From contig NZ_CP129236.1 in the NCBI RefSeq assembly GCF_030413615.1, forward strand, positions 1,720,001-1,784,000: 64,000 nucleotides of DNA. The letters are read 5' to 3'. Of this stretch, positions 36,523 through 43,481 are shown one piece after another. Origin of the DNA: Planococcus shixiaomingii. Its GTDB lineage: Bacteria; Bacillota; Bacilli; Bacillales_A; Planococcaceae. The notes under the pieces were generated by a model, which worked only from the letters and a program-made list of their open reading frames with translations, was not told the DNA's origin and made no database searches. Positions within the stretch are counted from its first letter, which is position 1; the number at the start of each line of letters is the position of its first letter. The translations under genes and the position numbers were made by a program.

Positions 36523-36740
36523 GAGCGTGCGTATTTTTTTGTGAGCGTGCGTAAAAAGTGCTGAACGTGCGTATTTTTCCTTGAGCGTGCATAAAAGCTA
36601 TTGAACGTGCGTATTTTTCCTTGAGCGTGCATAAAAGCTATTGAACGTGCGTATTTTTCCATAAGCGTGCATAAAAGCTACAGGACCGTACGCATTTTCC
36701 ATTAATCGCATATAAATCTTCTAGAACCGCATATAAAATG
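36523..36740 (+). repeat. 20-bp-period tandem array, GARCGTGCRTA word
   Basis: GAGCGTGC/GAACGTGC-type words begin at 36523, 36543, 36563, 36583, 36603, 36623, 36643, 36663 and in decayed form near 36683, 36704 and 36724, an exact 20-base register. Units alternate between a T-rich tail (ATTTTTCCTT) and an A-rich tail (ATAAAAGCTATT), giving a 40-base super-unit repeated almost perfectly at 36563-36642. Copies decay to the right. It follows the bmrCD terminator directly. The remaining gap to ccdA (36741-36920) holds no gene I can support. Confidence 0.9.
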
Positions 36741-36920
36741 AGAAACAGCCCCTAACCATGATAAATGTATTAAATTACACAAGGAAACCAATGAAAAATC
36801 AAAATCCGCAGCAAGAAACCGTAGAACCTTACGTTGTCATAAAGATTTCACAAACTAAGGGGCGGTGTTTGGTGTATGTTTTTGGTAAGATAGGAGGAGC
36901 ATAAAGAAGGAGTGACCATT

Positions 36921-37631
36921 GTGGCAACCGATATCAATTTATTTCTGGCGTTTGGCGCAGGGTTTTTGAGTTTTGTCTCGCCTTGTACGTTGCCGCTGTA
37001 CCCAGCATTTTTATCTTATATAACCGGCATGACGATTGATGAAATTAAAAACGACAAAAAGGTCATGCAAAGAAGAGGCATGTTCCATACGCTCTTTTTC
37101 TTGCTCGGATTTTCAACCATCTTTATCGCGCTCGGATTTAGCACTTCTTTCTTTTACGAATGGTTTCTTCAGTATGACGAATTGATTCGCCAAGTCGGTG
37201 CAATTTTTATCGTCTTGTTCGGGCTGATGATCGTCGGCGTCTTCACGCCGAAGTTCCTTATGCAGGACCGGAAGTTCTCCTTTAAAAACCGGCCGAGCGG
37301 ATTTTTAGGGACATTCGTCATCGGTTTGGCATTCGCTGCAGGCTGGACGCCTTGTACCGGGCCAATCACCGCCGCCATTTACACGCTGGCAGCTGCTAAC
37401 CCTGGCTCTGGCGTCTGGTATATGCTTGCTTATGTGCTCGGCTTCGCAATTCCGTTTTTCGTGCTATCGTTTTTTGTTACCCGCATGGGTTGGCTGCGCA
37501 AGCACAATAAAGCTATCATGACTACCGGCGGATATATTATGATTGCAGTAGGAGTTTTGCTGTTCTTCGACGGACTGACTTACTTGATTCGGGTTCTTAG
37601 CCCGGTATTCGGCGACTTCCAAGGATTTTAA
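36921..37631 (+). CDS. ccdA: Cytochrome c biogenesis protein CcdA
   Basis: A 236-residue polytopic protein of the DsbD transmembrane family with six hydrophobic helices. It passes electrons from cytoplasmic thioredoxin to extracytoplasmic thiol proteins for cytochrome c maturation and spore coat or cortex redox work. The paired redox cysteines are visible in [11 protein letters not shown] (about residue 20) and [10 protein letters not shown] (about 145). GTG 36921 is chosen because AAGAAGGAG (36904-36912) is 8 bases away; an in-frame GTG at 36912 overlaps the RBS. First gene of a three-gene cluster. Confidence 0.93.
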   Translation: MATDINLFLAFGAGFLSFVSPCTLPLYPAFLSYITGMTIDEIKNDKKVMQRRGMFHTLFFLLGFSTIFIALGFSTSFFYEWFLQYDELIRQVGAIFIVLFGLMIVGVFTPKFLMQDRKFSFKNRPSGFLGTFVIGLAFAAGWTPCTGPITAAIYTLAAANPGSGVWYMLAYVLGFAIPFFVLSFFVTRMGWLRKHNKAIMTTGGYIMIAVGVLLFFDGLTYLIRVLSPVFGDFQGF

Positions 37632-37652
37632 ACAAAAAAGCAGGTGTAGCCA

Positions 37653-37976
37653 ATGAAAGCCATAAGTTCAATGCAGGAATACCAAGAAAAAATCGATCAG
37701 CGGGAATCGTTTCTGCTGTTTGTTAAGACCGATAATTGCTCGGTTTGCGAAGGGCTGCGCCCGCAAGTTGAAAGTTTTGAAAAAGCATACCGCCTGCCTT
37801 TTTTTATGGCCAATGCAGCGCGTTTGCCTGAACTTGCCGGCAGTTTGCTGCTGTTTACTGCGCCGGTTGTTCTATTGTTTCATGAAGGAAAAGAAATCCA
37901 CCGTTTTGCGCGATTTGTCCCAATTGAGGAATTGCGGCGAAAATTGGATGAAATGGAGGAGGGGTTAAATGTTTAG
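37653..37976 (+). CDS. Thioredoxin-like protein
   Basis: A 107-residue single-domain thioredoxin fold without signal peptide. The redox motif CSVC lies at about 29-32 (KTDNCSVCEGLRP) and the cis-proline loop at FTAPVVLLFHEGKE. It is placed between ccdA and ccdC, overlapping the latter by eight bases. In B. subtilis this slot is taken by yneI, a CheY-like protein, so the cluster differs here. Being cytoplasmic and coupled to CcdA it could donate electrons to it, but that is inference. Confidence 0.82.
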   Translation: MKAISSMQEYQEKIDQRESFLLFVKTDNCSVCEGLRPQVESFEKAYRLPFFMANAARLPELAGSLLLFTAPVVLLFHEGKEIHRFARFVPIEELRRKLDEMEEGLNV

Positions 37977-38469
37977 CATGATTCCACCGGAACTGTTGCT
38001 GGTGGTGACATCTGTAGGAGCAGTGGCTATGGGGATATTCGTTATGATTATGCGGACAAAATCCGCAAAAAAACCGGCTTCTGTGAAAAAAATCGTCCTG
38101 CCGCCGCTATTTATGTCAACTGGCGCACTGATGTTCATCTTTCCATTTTTCCGTGTTCATCCAATGCAGATCTTTGAAGCGCTTGTCGTGGGGATGATTT
38201 TTTCGACCGTATTGATTTGGACGTCTAAATTTGAAGTCAGAGACGGCGATATTTATTTAAAGCAGTCGAAAGCGTTCATCTTTATCTTAATCGGCTTGCT
38301 CATTGTCCGGTTGATCGGAAAGGTTGTCTTAAGTGCGACGATTGATGTCGGAGAACTCGGCGGCATGTTCTGGATTTTAGCATTCGGCATGATTGTGCCA
38401 TGGCGGATAGCCATGTACCTGCAATATAAAAAACTGGAAGACAAAACAAAAAGCGCTGTCCCTAATTAA
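37969..38469 (+). CDS. ccdC: CcdC family membrane protein (YneJ)
   Basis: A 166-residue protein with four to five hydrophobic helices (PPELLLVVTSVGAVAMGIFV, LPPLFMSTGALMFIFPFF, IFILIGLLIVRLIGKVVL, MFWILAFGMIVPW). It belongs to the CcdC/DUF1453 family found next to ccdA in Bacillales; its biochemical role is unknown. It overlaps the thioredoxin-like gene by eight bases, indicating coupling. Its end runs into a bidirectional terminator. Confidence 0.87.
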   Translation: MFSMIPPELLLVVTSVGAVAMGIFVMIMRTKSAKKPASVKKIVLPPLFMSTGALMFIFPFFRVHPMQIFEALVVGMIFSTVLIWTSKFEVRDGDIYLKQSKAFIFILIGLLIVRLIGKVVLSATIDVGELGGMFWILAFGMIVPWRIAMYLQYKKLEDKTKSAVPN

Positions 38470-38484
38470 GGGATAGCGCTTTTT
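38449..38484. terminator. Bidirectional terminator between ccdC and yneK
   Basis: AAAAAGCGCT/AGCGCTTTTT with inner TCCCT/AGGGA pairing; A run on the left and T run on the right serve both convergent genes. Confidence 0.9.
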
Positions 38485-38917
38485 ACTGTTCGAAATAATG
38501 TTCATACGGGGTAACGTCGATTTTCAGTTCGTTCAATTTCTTGCGAAGAAACTTATGATCACGCTTTGGCGTTGCTTGGATATATCCCCGGATGATGTGT
38601 TCGTGTTTCATCTTTTTCGCTTTTTCCTCTAAAAGAATCTGGCCGATCTTACCGGCAATTTTCTGTTTCGCCACTGGGCGGAACAAATCCGGAACCGGTT
38701 GGACGAGTTCGTTTAATAGCGCTTTTTCTTCATCGCCCCACAAGTGAATGGTTTTGTCTACATAATACTCTTCCCAATTCAAATCAGAAAGTCCATCCTT
38801 TTTCGGCATCGATTTCAGGAACTTCCTGAACATAAAATACCCGCCAATTGCAAACAGCCCGACAAGCACCACTACCCAAAACAGGATAAACCATAAAAAC
38901 CAGCCATCAAGTTGCAC
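38483..38917 (-). CDS. yneK: DUF2621 family protein (YneK)
   Basis: A 144-residue protein with one N-terminal membrane helix (WFLWFILFWVVVLVGLFAIG) and a basic, helical cytoplasmic domain (for example KKMKHEHIIRGYIQATPKRD). Family and position next to ccdC match YneK of B. subtilis; the function is unknown. Read on the minus strand, convergent with the ccd cluster. Confidence 0.82.
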   Translation of the reverse strand: MQLDGWFLWFILFWVVVLVGLFAIGGYFMFRKFLKSMPKKDGLSDLNWEEYYVDKTIHLWGDEEKALLNELVQPVPDLFRPVAKQKIAGKIGQILLEEKAKKMKHEHIIRGYIQATPKRDHKFLRKKLNELKIDVTPYEHYFEQ

Positions 38918-39036
38918 GTTGTTTCACCTCATTTTTGCCTTACTTCCATTATAAAAGCATTTTAAAATAAATTCATTAAAAAGGTATCTTCTTTTTTCAT
39001 TTGTGTCTATATAGCGAATGAAAGGAGGTGATCAGC

Positions 39037-39255
39037 ATGGCAAACAGCGATTTTAAAGGCGCAAGCATCCGTCTCATCTTTGATAATGGCTTGGATGACA
39101 AAGGCAAAGTGAAAAAGAAAGTAAAGGTGTACCAGAATGTAACGGAAGAGGCTGCTGCAGATGCAATTTTCGAAGTAGCTCGTGTGTTGGGTGAATTCGG
39201 CACAAAACCATTGATGTTTTTGGAGAAACAAAAAGGCGAAACGATTTACGGTTAA
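39037..39255 (+). CDS. DUF1659 family small protein
   Basis: A 72-residue soluble protein resembling DUF1659 (ASIRLIFDNGLDDKGKVKKK, then YQNVTEEAAADAIFEVARVL). The function is unknown. ATG 39037 follows AAAGGAGGTG at good distance; an in-frame GTG at 39028 overlaps that RBS. It forms a trio with the DUF2922 and YvrJ genes, a common set in Bacillales. Confidence 0.85.
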   Translation: MANSDFKGASIRLIFDNGLDDKGKVKKKVKVYQNVTEEAAADAIFEVARVLGEFGTKPLMFLEKQKGETIYG

Positions 39256-39279
39256 TAACTACTTAAGGGGGAATAAGGA

Positions 39280-39495
39280 ATGGCAAAAACATTGGAATTA
39301 GCATTTGAGACAGCAGCCGGAAAATCGGTCACGCTGTCAGTGGAAGAACCGCGGGAAGGCATCACGGCAGCCCAACTGTTAGCCGGCATGCAGACGATTA
39401 TTGCGCAAAACATTTTTGAAGTGCAAGGATCTTCTTTTGCACTGGCAAAAGGGGCGCGCATTGTCGAACGCAATGTTGTCGAGTACCAACTGTAA
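39280..39495 (+). CDS. DUF2922 family small protein
   Basis: A 71-residue protein of the DUF2922 type (LELAFETAAGKSVTLSVEEP, ending in GARIVERNVVEYQL). The function is unknown. It lies 24 bases after the DUF1659 gene with its own RBS (AAGGGGGAATAAGGA) and ends at a terminator. Confidence 0.85.
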   Translation: MAKTLELAFETAAGKSVTLSVEEPREGITAAQLLAGMQTIIAQNIFEVQGSSFALAKGARIVERNVVEYQL

Positions 39496-39502
39496 AAACG
39501 CA

Positions 39503-39531
39503 GGCTCTCCTGATATAGGAGAGCCTTTTTT
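39503..39531 (+). terminator. Terminator after the DUF1659-DUF2922 pair
   Basis: GGCTCTCCT/AGGAGAGCC stem, GATAT loop, T run. Confidence 0.9.
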
Positions 39532-39551
39532 AAATACAGGGAGGTGAAGGG

Positions 39552-39677
39552 ATGGATGAATGGATGCGATTGGTCCAAGAAGTGGGATTCCCGATGTTTG
39601 TGTCGTTTTATTTGATGCACCGGGTCGAAACGAAACTTGTGGCCATTCACGAAGCGTTGGTCACGATGAAAATATAA
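39552..39677 (+). CDS. YvrJ family protein, 41 aa
   Basis: ATG 39552, preceded by GGGAGGTGAAGGG, reads MDEWMRLVQEVGFPMFVSFY and ends in AIHEALVTMKI. One hydrophobic helix and the pattern VGFPMFVSFYLMHRVE match the YvrJ family, which regularly accompanies DUF1659 and DUF2922 genes. The role is unknown. It lies 20 bases beyond the terminator, so it is either read through or has a minor promoter. Confidence 0.82.
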   Translation: MDEWMRLVQEVGFPMFVSFYLMHRVETKLVAIHEALVTMKI

Positions 39678-39777
39678 CTCCGGCTTCACAGATTTGTGAC
39701 AATGCCAGTCGGTTTCGTGTTGTATTCCCCCACAACTTTAGATAAGATTGAAGCTATGAAAGAGTGGGGGCGACAGC

Positions 39778-40341
39778 ATGGAACGAAAGTTACTGGCAAT
39801 TGTGCTGGGGCTGGTTTTGATCCTTTCAGCGTGCGGCAACGAAAGCATCGAGGAATTTTCTTATACAAATCATAAAGGGGAAACCGTTTCTTCGGAAAGT
39901 TTAAAAGGAACACCTTGGCTTGCGACATTCGTTTTCACAAATTGTGAAACGGTCTGTCCGCCGATGACGTTCAATTTGGCAAACATTCAGGAAGAACTGG
40001 TGAAACAAGGCATAGAGGATTATAAAATCGTCGCGTTCAGCGTAGATCCAAAAGAAGATACGCCAGAAAAAATGCAGGAGTATTTGGCGAACTTTTCGGT
40101 TCCGGATGAATCCAAGTGGAATTTGCTGACGGGTTACGGGCAAGAAGAGATTGCGCTATTTGCTAAAGATAATTTCAAGACCTTTATCAAAGACGATCCG
40201 AAAAGCGACCAAGTGATCCACGGCACATCATTTTACTTGGTGGATAAAGAAGGAGTCATCCGGGCAAACTACGACGGTTATCAAAACGTACCGGTCGACG
40301 ACATCACCGCGGAATTAGAAAAGTTAATAGCTGAAAAATAA
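39778..40341 (+). CDS. sco: Sco1/SenC/PrrC lipoprotein, copper assembly factor
   Basis: A 187-residue BsSco-like lipoprotein. The signal ends in LILSAC with Cys19 lipidated, and the thioredoxin-like domain carries the copper ligands CETVC (about 57-61) and the distal His in QVIHGTSFYLVD. It delivers copper to the CuA site of cytochrome c oxidase on the outer membrane face. Monocistronic, convergent with mscL, sharing its terminator. Confidence 0.92.
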   Translation: MERKLLAIVLGLVLILSACGNESIEEFSYTNHKGETVSSESLKGTPWLATFVFTNCETVCPPMTFNLANIQEELVKQGIEDYKIVAFSVDPKEDTPEKMQEYLANFSVPDESKWNLLTGYGQEEIALFAKDNFKTFIKDDPKSDQVIHGTSFYLVDKEGVIRANYDGYQNVPVDDITAELEKLIAEK

Positions 40342-40368
40342 AAACCGGTCATTGACCGGTTTTTTCTT
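40341..40368. terminator. Bidirectional terminator between sco and mscL
   Basis: AAAACCGGTCA/TGACCGGTTTT stem with A and T runs at both sides. Confidence 0.9.
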
Positions 40369-40738
40369 TTGCCAGTAAATCACGTATTTCGGTAAGCAAT
40401 TGTTCTTTTGTATCTAAAACTGGCAACGGTTTTTCTTCTGGCACATCTTTTTTTAGCTGAAATTTTGTAAACAGCCGAATAGCCAGGAAAATGGAAAAAG
40501 AGATGATGAAAAAATCAATGACCGATTGCAAAAAAGCTCCATAGCGCAATTTGGCATCGCCGAAAGAATAGGACAGTTGTGCGACACTGAAACCGCCCAG
40601 CAAAATTCCGACAGACGGCATGATCAAATCTTCGACTAAAGAAGTGACGATTTTGCCGAAAGCTGTCCCAATAACCACGGCAACCGCCAAATCAATGACA
40701 TTGCCTTTAACCGCAAATTTTTTGAAATCTTCCCACAT
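40349..40738 (-). CDS. mscL: Large-conductance mechanosensitive channel
   Basis: A 129-residue MscL. It has the N-terminal amphipathic helix MWEDFKKFAVKGNVIDLAVA, TM1 VVIGTAFGKIVTSLVEDLIM, a periplasmic loop, TM2 SVIDFFIISFSIFLAIRLF, and the charged C-terminal helix TEIRDLLAKEK. It opens under membrane tension to release solutes after osmotic downshock. ATG 40738 has AAGGCGG 8 bases upstream; an in-frame GTG at 40747 overlaps that RBS. Confidence 0.94.
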   Translation of the reverse strand: MWEDFKKFAVKGNVIDLAVAVVIGTAFGKIVTSLVEDLIMPSVGILLGGFSVAQLSYSFGDAKLRYGAFLQSVIDFFIISFSIFLAIRLFTKFQLKKDVPEEKPLPVLDTKEQLLTEIRDLLAKEKTGQ

Positions 40739-40871
40739 GGGCTGCACCGCCTTCTCAACTTAATCATCTATAGATTCTCAACCATTATACCGAATCGGAT
40801 GAAGAACAGAGCGGTAAAAAACCGGTTAATATGGTAGAATAGTGAAAAACGATGTATTAGGTGTGAAAGAG

Positions 40872-41519
40872 ATGAAAAAAAAGAAGTACACCAAACGAAT
40901 CAGATGGAAGCGCGTCTTGTTGGCACTTCTCCTGATTCCCGGAACACTCGTCCTGGCCACGATTTTAATTGTTGTATTCTATGTAATGAAGCCGCCAGAC
41001 CTAATAGAGACACTCAAGAAAACGCCGAATCACTTGTTTGAAATGGAAGTGCCGGCTGAATACATTCCGCTTTACAAGGAGGCAGCGGGAAAATACGAAG
41101 TGCCGTGGACGCTATTAGCTGCCCACCACCGGGTTGAAACTAGATTTTCAACAATGGATCCGCTGCTGTCGCCTGTAGGCGCCGAAGGGCATATGCAGTT
41201 TATGCCGTGCACATTTGTCGGCTGGACGTACCCGAGCTGTTCGGGGCTTGGAAAAGGGGACATACCGGAAGAGGAAAAAACAGATCCTGCAGTAATTTCT
41301 GCATACGGGGGATACGGCGTGGATGGAAATGAAGATGGCAAAGCTGATCCATATGACCTGACGGATGCGCTTTACAGCGCAGCAAATTATTTGTCTAAAA
41401 ACGGCGCAGCGGATGGCGATTTGGAAAAAGCCATTTTCCAATACAATCACAGCGACCAGTACGTTCAAGACATTTTGCATTACTACAACCAGTATGAAAA
41501 AGAGTTTAACGACAAATAA
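40872..41519 (+). CDS. Membrane-anchored lytic transglycosylase (SLT/GH23-like)
   Basis: A 215-residue protein. A basic N-terminus and one membrane anchor (VLLALLLIPGTLVLATILIV) are followed by a lysozyme-like lytic transglycosylase domain. The putative catalytic Glu lies in AAHHRVETRFS, and other family marks are VGAEGHMQFMPCTFVGW and ALYSAANYLSKNG near the end. It would cut peptidoglycan on the outside of the membrane. ATG 40872 is preferred for the AGGTG at 40859-40863; an in-frame GTG lies at 40842. Confidence 0.85.
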   Translation: MKKKKYTKRIRWKRVLLALLLIPGTLVLATILIVVFYVMKPPDLIETLKKTPNHLFEMEVPAEYIPLYKEAAGKYEVPWTLLAAHHRVETRFSTMDPLLSPVGAEGHMQFMPCTFVGWTYPSCSGLGKGDIPEEEKTDPAVISAYGGYGVDGNEDGKADPYDLTDALYSAANYLSKNGAADGDLEKAIFQYNHSDQYVQDILHYYNQYEKEFNDK

Positions 41520-41545
41520 AAAAGGACCCGAGGGTCCTTTTTTTA
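41519..41545. terminator. Bidirectional terminator
   Basis: AAAAAGGACCC/GGGTCCTTTTT stem with A and T runs, shared by the convergent transglycosylase and GlsB genes. Confidence 0.9.
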
Positions 41546-41809
41546 TTATGCTCTTCTTCTACCTTTATGCATTGAACCAAGAATTAGGCTCAAGACAAAG
41601 ACTAATACTAAAGCACCGATTAAAGCTGGGATAATTGGAATACCTGCTAGTGAAGGTCCCCAGTTTCCAAGTAATTCGCCACCAAGCCAAGCTCCGATGA
41701 TACCTGCAATGATGTTACCGATAACTCCGCCTGGAATATCTTTCCCAAGAATTAAACCTGCTAACCAACCAATGATACCGCCTACGATCAAGTAAAGAAT
41801 AAAGCCCAT
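41546..41809 (-). CDS. GlsB/YeaQ/YmgE family stress membrane protein
   Basis: An 87-residue, three-helix, glycine-rich membrane protein (FILYLIVGGIIGWLAGLILG, GNIIAGIIGAWLGGELLG, ALIGALVLVFVLSLILG). It belongs to the transglycosylase-associated family; B. subtilis members are SigB-controlled general-stress proteins, with no enzymatic role shown. ATG 41809 has AAGGAG 9 bases upstream; the in-frame ATG at 41818 touches the RBS. A SigB-like promoter precedes it. Confidence 0.9.
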   Translation of the reverse strand: MGFILYLIVGGIIGWLAGLILGKDIPGGVIGNIIAGIIGAWLGGELLGNWGPSLAGIPIIPALIGALVLVFVLSLILGSMHKGRRRA

Positions 41810-41856
41810 GTGTTCCATCTCCTTTTTTATAATGTTATAAGTGCTACACTCTAGAT

Positions 41857-41882
41857 ATATCCTCATTTCTATTTTTTGAAAC
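41857..41882 (-). promoter_or_regulatory. Candidate SigB promoter of the GlsB/YeaQ gene
   Basis: Minus strand: GTTTCA (41877-41882), 14-bp spacer, GGATAT (41857-41862), close to the SigB consensus GTTTAA-N12-15-GGGTAT, about 50 bases before the start codon. The rest of the 345-base gap to 42156 is AT-rich with no other gene seen. Confidence 0.65.
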
Positions 41883-42097
41883 ATCATGGCAAAAATATTT
41901 ATAGGACTTTTGCTTCCAATGAAGGAAAAAAAGAGGTGAAAACCTAGCTGTACCAAGGAAAAAACCCCTAAAAAATATTTATAAAAAATTATACTACTAA
42001 AAGTAATTTGATTAGAATAAATGCGTTTTTCTTCTGTATTTTTTAAAACTAACACGAAAAAACCAATGAAAATTAGAAAGAAATCGATAATGAATTA

Positions 42098-42126
42098 TTG
42101 TATAAATAGAGAATATTCAGTATAAT
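42098..42126 (+). promoter_or_regulatory. Sigma-A promoter of the 36-aa peptide gene
   Basis: -35 TTGTAT (42098-42103), 17-bp spacer, -10 TATAAT (42121-42126). Confidence 0.8.
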
Positions 42127-42155
42127 GGAGTTAAGGAAAGGCAAAGGAGATGATA

Positions 42156-42266
42156 ATGATGAAATACGAAAACGTAGAGCAATTAAACCGTCAAGGGATA
42201 ATCTTTGTCATCATCCACACGCTTGTCATCATTAACCTGGCCATCGATTTTAATGTATTCATGTAA
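42156..42266 (+). CDS. Small membrane peptide of unknown function, 36 aa
   Basis: The frame reads MMKYENVEQLNRQG, then a hydrophobic helix IIFVIIHTLVIINLAI, and ends DFNVFM. Support is unusually good for so short a gene: a near-consensus promoter, AAAGGAG (42143-42149) and a terminator directly behind the stop. ATG 42156 or 42159 may be used. It is one complete monocistronic unit. I do not recognise the family; position near aconitase and a recombinase-like gene gives no clear hint. Confidence 0.72.
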   Translation: MMKYENVEQLNRQGIIFVIIHTLVIINLAIDFNVFM

Positions 42267-42267
42267 A

Positions 42268-42306
42268 AACAGCCTGCTTCCCTATAGGGAGGCAGGTTGT
42301 TTTTTT
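42268..42306. terminator. Terminator after the 36-aa gene
   Basis: AACAGCCTGCTTCCC pairs with GGGAGGCAGGTTGTT, TATA loop, T run; also faces the minus-strand recombinase-like gene. Confidence 0.88.
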
Positions 42307-42310
42307 GCAT

Positions 42311-43171
42311 TTATTCTTTTGGAGCTTTCAGCCGCACGAGGGAATCTTTTAAAATACGGGAAGCGGAATCAAGGCTGACCCCTAAAATTCTCTGAATGTC
42401 TTCCAAGTTCTTGTGTTCTACTGAATACAGGTAATGGACATAAGCGAAACGGATATCGCCCGAACGCATCGGCATGCCGACAAAAGCTGTTAAGGCTTCC
42501 GTATAATCGGAAAGGGAGCCTAGCTGAAAGATGGTGTAATCGTTTTTCACTTTGGACGACAATAAGTACGGCGTGCAACGGAAAATTGCCCGATCAATGC
42601 CGTCCCGAAGAACCGGAACTTCATTTCCGGTAAATTCCAAGTGGCAGGCATAGCCATCTTTCTTTTCGACTAACAGCGACAACACATCGCCTTTATCTTC
42701 GAAATTCTCTATTTCAATAGCAACCATATCCCGAAGACGCAACCCGCGCATATATAGAAGGAAAAGAATTTTAGCCGTCAAGGAAAGCTCATCGGTTTCG
42801 AGCACGGCGGCTTTTTTTGCTAACAACGCTTCGTAATCCAAATGGATATCAGCAGGCGTCAAATCGAGCTTACCGGAAAATTGGAATTTCGGCATAAAAT
42901 CGACGGGAACCCGGCCGATTCTCCACATGTAATCAAACCATTGGCGAATATAGCTGAGTTTGCGGTTCAATGTACTGTCTTTAATGCCCGTTTCAAGTTG
43001 CTGCTTCAAAAAATTCTCTATATCAGCCGGACGAATCTCATGAGGTTCGACCTGTTTTTTGTATGTCTTGCGAAGATAAGCGAAAAGTGCACGGATCAGT
43101 TGGACTTCATGCACTACCGTATTGGGGCTGATGCCTTTTTCTAAGCGATATTTTTCGTAACCGTAAGGCAT
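42311..43171 (-). CDS. Tyrosine-recombinase-like protein with degenerate active site
   Basis: A 286-residue protein with an N-terminal SAM-like core-binding domain (about 1-95, e.g. SPNTVVHEVQLIRALFAYLR and NRKLSYIRQWFDYMW) and a C-terminal integrase-like fold. The first catalytic Arg region is recognisable as RGLRLRD (142-148). The HxLRH box appears as SGDIRF (237-242). The stretch where the nucleophilic Tyr belongs reads VSLDSASRILKDS (about 265-277), with no Tyr. It may be a DNA-binding relative that no longer cuts. There are no att sites or other phage genes around it. On the minus strand a TATAAT (43204-43209) sits inside a TGGTAT/ATACCA inverted repeat 25 bases upstream of the start. 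Confidence 0.7.
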   Translation of the reverse strand: MPYGYEKYRLEKGISPNTVVHEVQLIRALFAYLRKTYKKQVEPHEIRPADIENFLKQQLETGIKDSTLNRKLSYIRQWFDYMWRIGRVPVDFMPKFQFSGKLDLTPADIHLDYEALLAKKAAVLETDELSLTAKILFLLYMRGLRLRDMVAIEIENFEDKGDVLSLLVEKKDGYACHLEFTGNEVPVLRDGIDRAIFRCTPYLLSSKVKNDYTIFQLGSLSDYTEALTAFVGMPMRSGDIRFAYVHYLYSVEHKNLEDIQRILGVSLDSASRILKDSLVRLKAPKE

Positions 43172-43481
43172 AAAGCATCACCTCTTCTTATAATTTGGTA
43201 TTAATTATACCATTATTCGGTAAAAATAGAACGTATTTTCCCTTCCGAAATCCCTAAAAACCCTATTAATACGCTAAATTTATAGAAAGAGCTTAATATA
43301 TCGTTTTAAAATACAATTGTATTAAATTACATAAGGTAATACTGAAAATACAAGACTTGTAACCAAGAAAAAAACATTAAGTTAAACTAGAATGGAAAGT
43401 TCTCACAAAAGAAAGTATTGAAAAAAGAAAAATGGGGTATCCCAATAAAGAAAGCTTTTTGAGCCTAGGAGAGTGGATGGC
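43172..43481. other. AT-rich intergenic region between recombinase-like and DinB-fold genes
   Basis: Divergent region of 310 bases. It holds the TGGTAT-N5-ATACCA inverted repeat (43196-43212), a possible operator for the minus-strand gene. The segment GTATTAAATTACATAAGG (about 43319-43336) recurs nearly unchanged upstream of ccdA (about 36767-36784). No gene seen. Confidence 0.5.

Noticed and set aside
36029..36662. Minus-strand frames through the end of bmrD and the 20-bp array
   Set aside because: They are produced by the repeat array (periodic residues) and by the shadow of bmrD; no RBS or family similarity.
36523..36740. CRISPR array
   Set aside because: The unit is 20 bases with near-identical spacers; there is no 24-37-base repeat with unique spacers, and no cas gene nearby.
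41832..42055. Upstream extension of the GlsB/YeaQ frame on the minus strand
   Set aside because: The added residues are AT-driven and carry no conserved sequence, while ATG 41809 has an RBS and the family start MGFILYLIVGG.
42311..43171. Prophage or integrative element boundary
   Set aside because: The recombinase-like gene stands alone without tRNA, direct repeats or phage genes, and the flanking gene order is that of the conserved yne region.
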